From positions 310,001-374,000 of the forward strand of contig SPDT01000003.1 in the NCBI GenBank assembly GCA_008477525.1: a stretch of 64,000 nucleotides of DNA, written 5' to 3'. Shown here one piece after another: positions 47,249 through 58,047 of the stretch; the stretch's first letter is position 1; each line of letters begins with the position of its first letter. This DNA comes from Hypomyces perniciosus. Lineage: Eukaryota > Ascomycota > Sordariomycetes > Hypocreales > Hypocreaceae. The position numbers and the translations under genes are program-made. A model generated the notes under the pieces. That model saw nothing but the letters and a program-made list of their open reading frames with translations. It was not told where the DNA came from and ran no database searches.

Positions 47249-47831
47249 TGTTAAAAAGGAGGGCTAAAAAGCAAGGATTTCTGTGTAATTGGGTAACCTT
47301 CCTATTCTGGCTAGACCCGGAATTAGGCCCGACGCTAGGACCGAGTTCCGGAGGAACTTCGGTGTAAGTCAGGAAATTTCTGTTATCCTCAACGATAACA
47401 ATTGAGCTAGGATCGGCTACCCCGCCTACCCTAGACTCAATAATACAATGGGCATAATGGCCATTGTGAAAAATCTGACCAAAATGGTTTCCCGTTTGTA
47501 TGGCCGTGAGTCGATTCGACCGATTTTACATATAAATAAATTTTGCGGAAAATAGGAATGCGGCCACAAACCCAATTCTGCCACCGCACACCTATTATTA
47601 GGTCGGAGGACTGTTGTAGAAGACAAAGCTATTGTTCATACAATCACTTCTACACCAGCCGCACATCACTAGATATTCTATAGCTTTCTAGCTATTAGTT
47701 CAGTTACAATTCAATTGTTCATCCATTGTTAACCCAACTAGACTCTCAGTCGTTTCCTTATTACTGCGTTGGGTGCACCTTCCTAGAAGCTGCACTTAAA
47801 TAAGGTTCAGTATAACCTTGTTATTTTAACA
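47249..47831 (-). repeat. Solo LTR (copia-like family A), inverted, TSD ATATA
   Basis: 583 bp, the inverted version of 52310-52892 and 27428-28007, with TG..CA ends. ATATA lies at 47244-47248 and 47832-47836. It interrupts the gag part of the complete outer gypsy copy; the uninterrupted counterpart is seen in the partial copy around 58260. Confidence 0.92.
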
Positions 47832-48514
47832 ATATAAAATCTTTTTAAATTTAATGAAAAAAAATTAATTAATTACTTATAAAAGTAATATTAATTTAAA
47901 AACATTAATTAATATATTTTTACTAGTATTTAATAATATCCTTTTATTTACTATTAAATTATTTAAAGTCTTTAGTTTAGCAGCAGTTAAATAGGTTATT
48001 ATTTCTAGGGTTTAATAGTAAAGCTGCATTTAAGGCTTTAATCTAAGCTTTAATTTATACTTTAAGGTTTTAATTTTTAGCTGTTTACTTTAAGATTTTT
48101 TATTTAAAGGTTTATTTTTATTTCTTTTATTAAACTAAACCTTTTTTTATTATTTAGCTAAAAAAATAAACTTAATAATAAAGGTTATTATTATTAATAA
48201 TTATATTTATTAAATATATATAATTGCTATTAATACTGGATTTTTATAGGGTTTTAAAAAGAAAAGGGAAAAGTATTAGCTTTATAGCTAAAATTATAAT
48301 CTATTAGGCTAAATTAAGCTGTAAAGTAAGGTTTAGGGTATTTATATTTATTTTACTTATAATTAGTTTCTTATAGATATAGGGTTTAAAGGATAAAGGC
48401 TAGGCTATAAAGGCGTTATTATAGGTTTAGGAATAAAAGGGGATTTAAGGGAATTCATAATTAGTTAAATATATACTTTATAACAGTATAGTTAAATTAA
48501 AGGATAGTATAAAC

Positions 48515-48686
48515 TATTACAGTATAGAAAGGCAGGTTAAGGCAAATATCGTTATTATACTATAGAGAGCGAGAAAGCCTTAAAGCTTTATAGAAAGCTA
48601 TAGCTAGGAACGCGTTAAGGCCTGGTTATATAACTAGGGCTTACGTAACAGGGCGTTAATATCGCGTCATAGTCAGTGCCATAATA
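48515..48686 (-). repeat. Middle LTR of gypsy family B (5' LTR of the complete copy)
   Basis: 172 bp, TATTACAGTATAGAAAGG...GTGCCATAATA, heavily RIP-altered. It is collinear with 34732-34904 and 58894-59066. Sequence on its left is the start of the gypsy interior. Sequence on its right (48687 on) is not host DNA but the middle of a second copy of the same gypsy interior. Confidence 0.85.
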
Positions 48687-49071
48687 ATACTATTAAGTTA
48701 AAATATAGTTAATATAGCTAAACTAAGCGATTTTAATTTTATATTTAATATAAATTTCCTTAATATATATTAAACTATTTTTTATTATATTTATTAAAGC
48801 TATAGCTTCTTTTCTTATAATAAAAATAAAGTCCTTTAATAATATATTCTGTATAAAAGATTTAAAGCTAAAATAGTAAAGTATATATAATATTTAATTA
48901 TATTATATTGCTAGTTAATATTAAGGCAGTAGTTTAGTTATTTTATTAGTATTAATAATTTTCCTATTAATACTAATACTGCTATTATTAATAGCTTTAT
49001 TAATACTAGTTAATTTAAATAATATAAAAGGTATTATAATAAACGCCCTTTGAAAGCCTATTATAAATAAT

Positions 49072-49332
49072 TGTTAGGTTGAGTAGGCCGGGGCCTTACC
49101 GCTTACTGGCGCTAGGGAGCTCTTATCTGCTTTGTCAGCAGATACAAGCTAATATATACATCACGTAAGCGATATACAGACTATACAGGCGCTGTAAACG
49201 CCTACATACAGCTTCTTCTTTATATTAGCTATATATATATAGTAAGGCCACTATAGCATATTCTCTTTTATAGAATTAAGCTTTATTTCCTATCTTTTTA
49301 TACTTTATATAGCTATACTGCGCTCTATTATA
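49072..49332 (+). repeat. 5' LTR of the copia element
   Basis: 261 bp, TGTTAGGTTGAG...CTCTATTATA. It shares the segment GAGCTCTTATCTGCTTTGTC and following sequence with the 3' LTR, but has lost many CA/TG to TA. Confidence 0.88.
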
Positions 49333-52309
49333 ATTATAAGCCTAAATATTAATAATTAAAGTTACTAGAAACTTTTACTTTAATATTATATTTCTCTTTA
49401 TACTCTTTACTTTTACCTTTAAGCTACTAAAGCTATTTTCTATAATAAATAGTGTAAAGGATATTGCTTTTATAAAACTAGACTTAATAGTCTAGTAAAT
49501 TAAATAGATTACTATTTTAACCAACAATATAACTACTGCTAGGGTCTATAATAGGATTAATCTTAATCTCTTTAATTAGCTAAATAACTATTTCCCTGCT
49601 ATTAAGTTATTTACTTTAATAAAAGTAAAGGAGTATATAGTATAAGAGTTTAATTTTAATACCTTTATAGCAGATATCTTTATTAACTATAATAGTATAC
49701 TTTAAAAGCATTAATTTAATATTACTTTAAATAAAGAGAAGAGGAAGGCTAATAATATAATCCTAAATTAAATTTAAAAGATAGTTAACTTTAGCATTTA
49801 TACTTTAATTTTAATAGACTTTAAAGCCGCAGCCTTAGCCTTTACTGCTATTAAAGCAGCCTATAATAATAATAAAGACTTTAACGCTAAATTTACTATT
49901 TACTAAATTATTAAAAAGCTTAAAGATTAATTAACTTTTTGCAAAGATATAATATATAAAAAAGTATATTTATTTGATTAATATATACTATATAAAGTAA
50001 AGTGCAGGAATATTAAGCTAAAAGTATAGTATATTTACTAGGCATATATTTATATAAGTGCAGTAAAGTATAAGCTTTTAAAGGTTATAAAAATAGCTTT
50101 TTAAATAGCTTTCTTTAAAGCTATTAAAGTATACTTTACTTTAAACTTTACTGCCTATTACTTATACTATATAAATAGCTTAATTAAAAGTAGTAAAATA
50201 AATAAGATTTTTTCTTTTAATTAATTTAAATAGCTTTTTTTAATACTTTAAAGAATATAGAGAATTATATTTATAGCTTTTATATAATATTTAATAACTG
50301 CTTTAATAATATATTAAGCAGTAGTAATATTAACTTAAAGCCTTTTGTTAATAAGAAGTGCCTTTATAGACCTAAAAGGTATACTTAGCCTTTAAACAAT
50401 TATAGTAAAGTATATGCTGTATTTACTGGAAGGCTTAATAAAAAAGGGAAATATACTTTTACGCTTAAATAGGCTGTAGAGATTTATGCGCGCCTATAAA
50501 AAGATAAATAGCAGGCTATTTGCAAGAAGCTTAATAAAAGGGGTATTAATTTTACTGCTTTAATATAAGGAGGAATAGCCTTAACTGTTATAGCTGTTTT
50601 AATTTCCCTAGGCCTAATCGATAAGGAAGATATAAGCCTTACAGTATATTTAATAAGTGTATTAATATATATGAATATATAGGATATACTTTACTGCCTT
50701 TTTTAAAGTACCCTTTTTAATCTATATAGTATTATTTATTTTATAAATTGTAGGAATTACTTTATTCCTGGCTTTTTTATTTTAAATATAAAAGAGGATT
50801 ATATTAAAGTAAAAGGAGTTAGTTATTTAATAATTAAAAGAGGTTATTGTTTAATAAAGGATACTCTTTATAATTTAAATTAAAAGATAGTATACTTTAT
50901 TAAACTTTTAAATATAGCTGTAGTTAAAGGATTTTATATTAATATTATATTTTTATTAAAGCTTTAAAAAGCAGGGATTTAGCTAATAGGGTGCAATAAT
51001 ATATTTTACACTTGTATAGCTAATTTAAATACTATTATAGGGAAGGTAGAGTATAGGTATAATTTTCTATTTCTTTAATATAAGCCCCTATTGCTTTATA
51101 TTGCCTTTATCTTTAAGTGTATTATACTAAGCAGTTTAATAGCTCTTTTTATTCTTTTTAATATAGACTATAGTATTTATATAGCGTTAAGAAGTAGGAG
51201 AAGATTAATATATAATCCCCTAGTACTATAATATAACTTTAAATAGTTTTAGTATTTATAATTAAGATATTTAGGCCTAGAAGCACTTAGAGCGTTTATA
51301 AAGAATGTAAGGAATATATATATTAAAGGAGTTATATATATAGAATATAAGGTTTATGCTTTTATATACGCAAAATAGGTTATCTCTCGCAGACTGTTTA
51401 ATAGATAAGTATTAAGACTGTTCTTTAGAGTATACTAGGATTTTTAAAACTATTTTAAAGGCTATAATAAGGATAACTAGCTTTTAGTGTTTAAAGAAGA
51501 ATACGCTATATAGTTATATATACTCCCTTTATTAAATAAAGAATAAGAAACTGTTTTTAATGCTTATAATATCTTTATATACTTGTGTAAGCAAGATAAT
51601 AAAAAAAGCTATAATTGCGGTTAAGAGCTTACTATACTTTTAGATCTAGGCTAATATAAAAGGTATTATTTTAAAGCTTACCCTTTTTTATATATATAAA
51701 CTAAATAGCCCTTTAGAATAGGCAGGTTAGGAAGTTATAAATAAGTCGATTAAGATATTAAAAGCTATAGGTCTTTTAATTAACTTATAGCCAGAAAGCG
51801 TAAAAGTTATAGTATATATTATTAATATAAGTTTTACGCACAGCCTTAATATAATATTATTTATTAATAAATTAAAGTAATAGTTCTGCGATTTTACGCC
51901 TTTTCTAATAAAGGAGCTTTCTGTAGACCTATAGCTAGATTAAAGCAGGCTTTATATATATAGCTACTGCGCTTATATACTTAATAAAAATTATAAAGCT
52001 GGCTAGAAAAAAAAAGAATTTAAAACTAAGCTTAAAGGGCTAATTAAATATTTTATTAGCTATACTATAAATAATATATATTGTATTTAATTACTTTATT
52101 TAATAAAGGTAATTATTATAAAGAATATACAGTTTAATAAAACTAGCTTTTTGAATAGTAATAAAGAGATTATAGATAAGCTATTAATAGCTAAGTTAAA
52201 TAAACTGTTTAATAAAGTTAAAAAAGATAAGCCGGAATTTAAACTTTTCTTTATATATATTCCTGCAGTAAAAAATACTTTTATAAGTAATATAAAAAAA
52301 AAGTATACT

Positions 52310-52892
52310 TGTTAAAATAACAAGGTTATACTGAACCTCATTTATATGTAGCTACTAGGAAGCTGCACACAACGCAGCAATGAGGAAACGACTGAGAGTC
52401 TAATTGGGTTAACAATGGATAAACAATTGAATTGTAACTGAACTAATAGCTAGAAAGCTATAGAATATCTAGTGTATATGCGGCTGTTATAGAAGTGATT
52501 GTAGAACAATGCTTTGTCTTCTACAATAGTCCTCCTCCGACTAGACAATAGGAATGCGGCGGCAGAATTGGGTTCGTGGCCCCATTCCTATTTTCCGCAA
52601 AATTTATTTATATGGGAAATCGTCCAAATCGACTTACGACTATACAAACAGGAAACCATTTTAGTCAGATTTTTCACAATAGCCATTGTGGCCATTGTAT
52701 TGAGTCTAGGGTAGGCGGGGTAGCTGGTCCTAGCTCAATTGTTATCGTTAAAGATAACAGAAATTTCCTGACTTACACCGAAGTTCCTCCGGGGACTCGG
52801 TCCTAGCGTCGGGCCTAATTCCGGGTCTAGCCGGAATAGGAAGGTTACCTAATTACATAGAGATCCTTGCTTTTTAGCCCTCCTTTTTAACA
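52310..52892 (+). repeat. Solo LTR (copia-like family A), TSD ATACT
   Basis: 583 bp, TGTTAAAATAACAAGG...CCTTTTTAACA, with ATACT at 52305-52309 and 52893-52897. It is the best preserved of the three copies. It lies between the integrase and reverse transcriptase regions of the 7.7 kb copia, so it is younger than that element. Its LTR is unrelated to the host copia's LTR. Confidence 0.93.
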
Positions 52893-55581
52893 ATACTTTT
52901 AAAAGTCATAGAGATATAAAGCATTAAAGATAGTTTAATAAATACTTTAAGTAAACTATTAGCGCATTTAAAAGGACCTTTTAGTCTTTAAACTTTAAAG
53001 GCTATTTTAAAACAGTTAATCTTTATAGATAATACTAGCGCATTAATAGGAACTTTAAGCAATACTTTAATAAGCAATTTACCTTTTTTTATAGAAAGGG
53101 ATATAGTAGAAAAATAGCCTTACATATTAAAGGTATATAACTTAATAAAAAAGGATAGTCTATTAAAGCTAAAAGTAAACTAATATATAAAAGACTCGCC
53201 TATTTTTATAAAAAAAAAGGCAGACCTTTAAAGAAATGCCAGCTAATAATCCTTTAAATAGCAGAGCAGTAGCTAATATTTATAAAAGTTTAAGACTTTA
53301 AAGGAAATAACCTATAAAAAAGGCTAATAAATATCTCCTAGTATATAAGATTAAAATATATACTTTAAGTACTGCTTTTAAAGATAATAAGCTTAATATA
53401 TATTTAATAATTACTAAGCTTTTTAATTTAATATTATATTAACTATTATTTAATTAATAAAAGCTAATAAATAATAAATTAAAGAGTATAGAAATAGTAT
53501 TTACTGTTTTTTATATAGTAATAAATTATAAATCTTCCTTTTAAAAAAGTATAGCTTTTAATAAGCTAACTATTTATTAAAAGGATTTAGCGAAACTACT
53601 AAAAGACTAAAAGAGTTTATAAAATACCTATTTAAAGATAAATTTAAGTAAACTATATATAATAAAATTAATTTTTTATATATAAAAGGAATTTAATAAA
53701 AGATATTATACTTAAAGGTAATAATAAAGCTATTACTAATATATTAAGTTTTTACTTATAAATTTAATTAAAATAAAAATCTAAAATACTATAAAGTTTA
53801 TTTTATAGTTTACAGGGATTTATAAAAGCGCTTTATTATAAAGAGTATATATATAATTATATTAATAGTGCGTTTTTTCTATATATTTATTGCTTTTATA
53901 GTAAGATTTAACTTTAAGTTAAAGTAATATAATATTAAAAATACTTTTATTAATGCTTTAAGGGGTAAGAACTTGAAACTAGTTATATATAAGCTCTTTA
54001 AGGGTTTTAAGTAGCTGAATATCTGTCTAAAGCTTATAGAAGCCTTATATAGCTTAAAAGACTTATTAAAGCTATAGTTTAATAAATTATTTTCGACTTT
54101 AAAGCAATAAAGGTTAATTTTAAGCTTTAAAGAGCCTTGTCTTTTTTATAATAAAGCTTAGAAGATTTTTATTATATTTTATATAAATAATATTATAATT
54201 ATATATTATTATAATAATAAAGCTCTTTATATTAAGCTATTAAATGCTTTAAAAGTAAAGTATAAGTTTTATAGTAAAGGAGATATATAATAGTTTTTAA
54301 GAATTAAAATTACCTGCAATTATATAAAGTATAAGATATACTTTTCTTATAAAACCTATTTTAAGAAAATTGCGAAATAATTTAAGCTTAATAAAGGAAT
54401 ATAGCGTTTTATAATTCTAATACCTATTATAAAGCTTTAAAACAGTATATTATAAGTGCTAAAAGTAATTATTAAAATATATTAAAAGAAAGTGGGATTA
54501 GTACTTTATATGGCTATTATAATAAAGCTTAATATAGCTTATAGCGCTTTAGCTTTATTAAAGTTTTTAACTAACTTTAATAAAAAGTACTTTAAAGCAG
54601 TTAACCAGCTAATCTATTATCTATATATATAGCGTTTCCTAGCTCTTTAATATAAAAGGCGCAGGGAAATATAGGTTTTAACCGCTTTAAGTAATGCTTT
54701 TTTCACTAATAATATAAATACTTAAAGATTATTTTAAAGGTATTTTATTATACTTTTTTTAGGCTTTATCCTATAGAATATAATATATTAAAGTACTATT
54801 AATATATTTATAATAAAAGCTAAGCTATTTACCTTTATTTAAATAGTAAAAGAGGCTATAGGTTTATATTGCTTTTTTAAGAGATAAAATTTAACCTTAA
54901 CGCTAATTAAAATATTAATTATAATAATTAATTAATTATATATTTTATAATTAGGGAAAGTATATAAATTAATACTTACCTATATTATATTAATATATAG
55001 AATATATAGTTTTAGCAGGAATATTAAAAAAGATTATTTATAGTTTTTTATTTTTCTATTAACTTTATACCTATTAATAGGCTTATTAAAGCTTTATTAT
55101 AGTAGCGCTTTAAGTATTTTAAAGTACTATTAAATTTAATAGATATATAATTACTGTAATAGAATATATAAGAATATAGGAAACTAGTTAATTCTGGCCT
55201 ATAGGCCGTTAGCTATAAGGGTGTATTTTATTACTGTAATAACTATTTTCTAAGAGTTTTCTAGCCTTTGCGCGTAAGCGCGTAAAGGGCGTTATTATTA
55301 TTATCGCTGCTGCTTAAAGTAGCAGCCTTTTTAAAGTAAATTAAATTCTCCTTTTTTAATAAATTAAATTAAAGGCGTAACGCCTTTTTATACTAAATTA
55401 CTATTTAATTATATAAACTTATAAATATATAAAGAAAGGAGAGTATATTTACCCGGTTATCTTTTTTATTTATAGCTTAAAAAAGCTAGTATATAATTAG
55501 TGTAAGCACTGAATAACTATAGAGTATATAATTAAATAGAGCAATATAGGTAAATTAAGGAGGAGCTTACTAAGGGGTATA

Positions 55582-56073
55582 TTAGTAATTATTACTGAAG
55601 TAAACAGTATACTGCTGAGAGCGGGCGATAGAAATATACTGGGAGAAGTCTCTTTTGCTAGCGATTGCCGACTTTAGATAACCTTTATAAGGAGGGGATA
55701 ACGGTATGGCAGTGGAGGCAGCGGCGGTAGTAGAGGCAGAGGCAGCTGCGGGAGCAGCCGCAGCGGGAATAACTGCAGGAGCAGCCACCGGAGTAGAAGT
55801 AATAGCTGCCTTAACAGCAAGGCGCGCTTCACGAGCAGCTGCAATGGCAGCAGTACAGCGCGCGTTAAGAGCGGCAAGAGCCGCAGCACCCCTCGACTGG
55901 GCCGGACTAGCCGGCGCAGGAGCAGGAGCTGGAACAGGAGCCGGCGCAGGAGCAGCAATAGGCGTGGCCGCTCGGCCAGCCGAGCGACCAACACCGCGAC
56001 GAGCCACCTTCGGGGGGCGGCCACGACCACGCTTCACCGACGAGGTATTCTTCTTCTGCGATTTCGCTGTTAG
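55582..56073 (-). CDS. Antisense AT-hook, Ala/Pro-rich open frame inside the copia element
   Basis: A 163-codon minus-strand open frame in an otherwise RIP-ruined element. It begins just inside an in-frame TAG (56074-56076) with LTAKSQKKNTSSVKRGRGRP, a basic leader running into an AT-hook core (RGRP). An Ala/Pro low-complexity region (APAPAPVPAPAPAPASPAQS) and an Ala-rich, probably helical part follow. The end is more ordinary (YLKSAIASKRDFSQYISIA). It has no ATG: the only conventional-looking start is GTG at 56037. A GCTAAC branch-like site followed by TCGCAG (about 56054-56075) could be the end of an intron, in which case the first exon lies farther right. TATAAATA on the same strand lies at 56116-56123. 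Composition is GC-rich with no RIP-type stops. AT-hooks bind the minor groove of AT-rich DNA; the rest is inference. Confidence 0.45.
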   Translation of the reverse strand, partial: LTAKSQKKNTSSVKRGRGRPPKVARRGVGRSAGRAATPIAAPAPAPVPAPAPAPASPAQSRGAAALAALNARCTAAIAAAREARLAVKAAITSTPVAAPAVIPAAAAPAAASASTTAAASTAIPLSPPYKGYLKSAIASKRDFSQYISIARSQQYTVYFSNNY

Positions 56074-56115
56074 CTAATAAATACACAGCGTGAAGGGAAT
56101 TAGTCGGAAGCGTGA

Positions 56116-56123
56116 TATTTATA
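56116..56123 (-). promoter_or_regulatory. TATA box candidate for the antisense ORF
   Basis: TATAAATA on the minus strand, about 43 nt before the in-frame stop that bounds the antisense frame. It lies within normal-composition sequence, so it is not just background AT richness. Confidence 0.35.
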
Positions 56124-56139
56124 GCGGGGGCTATGCTGC

Positions 56140-56192
56140 TGTTGATGTTGATGTTGTTGTTGATGTTGATGATGATGATGTTGATGACTGAA
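56140..56192. repeat. Triplet microsatellite (GTT/GAT)n
   Basis: Imperfect run of TGTTGATGT / GATGATGATG units, on the minus strand CAT/CAA triplets. It lies upstream of the antisense ORF and its TATA candidate. Confidence 0.8.
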
Positions 56193-56489
56193 GAAGAAGA
56201 GCAAGGAATAGGGCCGGGGGGCAGCTAATATACCTATTCTAGCTGTTCAGGACCGATTCACCTGCTTGGGAGCTTTATTGTTCAACTTCTTATTGTTATA
56301 GAATAATAATAGCTATAGCGCTTATATTCCTTTCACCTCTATAATAGAATATCGATGCGTGTTTATAATAAGGAGCTTTTGATTAAGTAAAAGAGGCTTT
56401 AGGAGCGCGGCCAGTTAGTTATAATACTATGGATAGGCTAGAGTAGCAGTTAATAAGGCATTGGGAATAGCCTTATTAACTGGGGGGTG

Positions 56490-56738
56490 TGTTGGGCCCT
56501 ACTGCTTACCGGCGCTAAGGAGCTCTTATCTGCTTTGTCAGCAGATACGAGCTGACATACATATCACGTAAGCGATGTGTTAGACTATGCAGGCGCTTAC
56601 AGCGCCTGCACACAGCTTCTTCTTTGTGTTAGCTATGTGTATATATAGCGAGGCCACTACGGCATATTCTCTTTCATAGAATCAAGCTTCGTTTCCTATC
56701 TCTCTATGCTCCATATAGCTGTGCCGCGCTCCGCCACA
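56490..56738 (+). repeat. 3' LTR of the copia element
   Basis: 249 bp, TGTTGGGCCCTACTGC...CTCCGCCACA. It is clearly less RIP-altered than the 5' LTR (for example CTCCGCCACA against CTCTATTATA at the end). Confidence 0.9.
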
Positions 56739-56880
56739 ATAATTTAGTAAAGTTAATATTATTTAATAAAATTAGATTTATTTAATTTAATTATTTAAAT
56801 TTTTATAATATTAATAAACTTTTAAAAGACTTTATTTTAAAGCTTTTATTATCTATTTAATAATTTTACTGTATTTACTG

Positions 56881-58047
56881 TAATATATATAAAAGCGTAT
56901 CCTTCTCTTTCCTTTCTTTTCCTTCTACTATCATTATCCTTTTCCACTCCTTTTAGCCCATTATACATTATATGGTAGTAATTTCATGATTCCGATTATA
57001 TAACCAGCTTCCGCTGCCAGATACCGCTAAACGCAACCAACTAACCAACCAACCAAGCTGCAACCAGACCTATTTATAATCGATTAAGCCGTCCCTTTTA
57101 TTAGACCTAAATAGCAGCTTTAATCCGGCTTAATTAAACCTGCCGGATAACGCGTTGGTTAACGATTAATAACGCGTTTTCCTTTATTCTTTTATTCCTT
57201 AGCGTTTAATAACGCGTTTCCTTACTTCCTTTGCGTTTGGCGTTCTTTATTTCCTTCAATTCGACCGACTCTGTAATGGGCCTATTCGATCAGCTCAATC
57301 AGCTCGAACAACAGCGGGCCTGACAGCTTTATCAGCAAGATCTACAGCGCCGAACCTGTAGATTGTGCCGCTAGACCTTCCCGTCACGTAATTAGCTCTT
57401 TCTTTATCTTCAATCGCGCTGCCCAGCCAGCCTAATCAAATTTAAGCCTATTAGCCGTTTAAGCCGGATCTAACGCTTCAAACAACGCCGCTTCGAACCA
57501 CGCAGCTCTATTCGACCTAGCCGACTTGAACAACGCGAATTCGACCGACCTAGCCGACCCGAATAACGTGGCCTTGAATAACGCGGCCCCATTCAACGCG
57601 TTCCACCAAGCCAGACAGAACAACGCTGCTTAGTTAGACCTAGCCGACTTGGACAACGCGGCTTTAAACAACGCGGCTCTGAACAACGCGGCCCTAAACA
57701 ATGCTATTCCATTCAGCCTAGCCGACTTAAACAACGCATTCTTAAAAGCCGGCCTTATAATCGACAGCGCCTAAATAGCCTAGCCTAATAGCAAGCCGGC
57801 TATACAAAGAGCCACATCGATCAATATAGCTTTGAACCACCAAGCCGGCTATTGGGTGAGGCCGTCAGTCATTATCTTATTGGGGTGTATTAATGGCATA
57901 GCGGGGATAGTAGGGATAACCTAAGGTCAGGTTAGTTTTGTTTCTAGGGGGGGCATTTAATACGCATCAAAGCGTATCCTTCTCCTTCCTTTCCTTTCCT
58001 TCTACCATCATTATCCTTTTCCACTCCTTTTAGCCCATTATACATTA
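56881..58047 (+). mobile_element. 1.17 kb non-autonomous LTR element (TRIM/LARD-like), TSD TACTG
   Basis: 90-bp direct terminal repeats at 56881-56970 and 57958-58047 share AAAGCGTATCCTTCTC and ATTATCCTTTTCCACTCC. They begin and end in TA, consistent with RIP of TG..CA. TACTG lies at 56876-56880 and 58048-58052. A purine tract (CTAGGGGGGGCATT) precedes the right repeat. The interior is less RIP-mutated than neighbouring elements and carries one ORF (57276-57893) but no reverse transcriptase, integrase or protease, so it must have been moved by another element. Confidence 0.85.
57276..57893 (+). pseudogene. C2HC-finger, Gln/Arg-rich ORF of the non-autonomous element
   Basis: From ATG 57276 a 206-codon frame runs to TAA 57891-57893. 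It contains eight or so internal stops, and every one can be explained by a single C-to-T change in CAG, CAA or CGA, so this was the coding frame. The N-terminus (MGLFDQLNQLEQQ) is Gln-rich and coiled-coil-like. About residues 26-50 hold a finger-like CRLC..TFPSRN..LFLYLQSRC. The rest is built of degenerate QRG/RPSRL units (IRPSRLEQREFDRPSRPE; LGQRGFKQRGSEQRGPKQ). A gag-like nucleic-acid-binding role would suit an LTR element, but this is inference. I do not recognise a named family. Confidence 0.55.

Larger units (their letters stand above)
34905..48514 (-). mobile_element. Outer Ty3/gypsy element interior (family B), minus strand, with nested insertions
   Basis: Read on the minus strand from right to left, gag-like sequence (about 48.5-46.5 kb) is followed by reverse transcriptase (about 44.75-44.1 kb). 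Its YxDD site is degraded to Y-F-N-N near 44278-44297. RNase H follows (about 43.9-43.56 kb), then integrase split by the gypsy inserted at 36327. The integrase core is at 36.32-35.78 kb and still shows a degraded N-G-Q-T-E region. All frames carry RIP-type stops. After removing the nested gypsy (36327-42930) and a solo LTR (47249-47836), the element with two LTRs is about 6.76 kb, a normal size. A plus-strand open frame at 46780-46965 is an accident in a less mutated patch. Confidence 0.82.
49072..56738 (+). mobile_element. Ty1/copia element, 7.7 kb, TSD ATAAT
   Basis: The 5' LTR (49072-49332) and 3' LTR (56490-56738) are bounded by ATAAT at 49067-49071 and 56739-56743. A short purine tract (TGGGGGGTG) precedes the 3' LTR. 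Copia order is visible on the plus strand. A gag-pre-integrase motif (LGLEALRAFIKN, about 51270-51305) is followed by integrase to about 52300. A solo LTR of 583 bp interrupts at 52310. Reverse transcriptase lies at about 53.0-54.5 kb with ALYSLKDLLKL and a catalytic site degraded to Y-I-N-N near 54180. Copia-type RNase H reaches to about 54.9 kb (NIAYSALALLKFLTNFNKK). Integrase before RT defines copia. Nearly all is RIP-mutated except the 3' part from about 55.6 kb to the LTR, which carries an antisense ORF. Confidence 0.88.

Noticed and set aside
27633..52806. Repeated 61-76 codon open frames in the three solo LTRs (27633-27830, 47426-47626, 52514-52714 and overlapping frames)
   Set aside because: They are the same LTR sequence three times; open frames of this size in an LTR need no function, and no domain was recognised.
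57500..57770. Pentapeptide-repeat-like reading (ALNNAALNNA, DLADLNN) in the 1.17 kb element
   Set aside because: It exists only in a different frame from the one that starts at ATG 57276 and whose stops are all RIP-explicable. The repeats are a shadow of the QRG/RPSRL repeat DNA.
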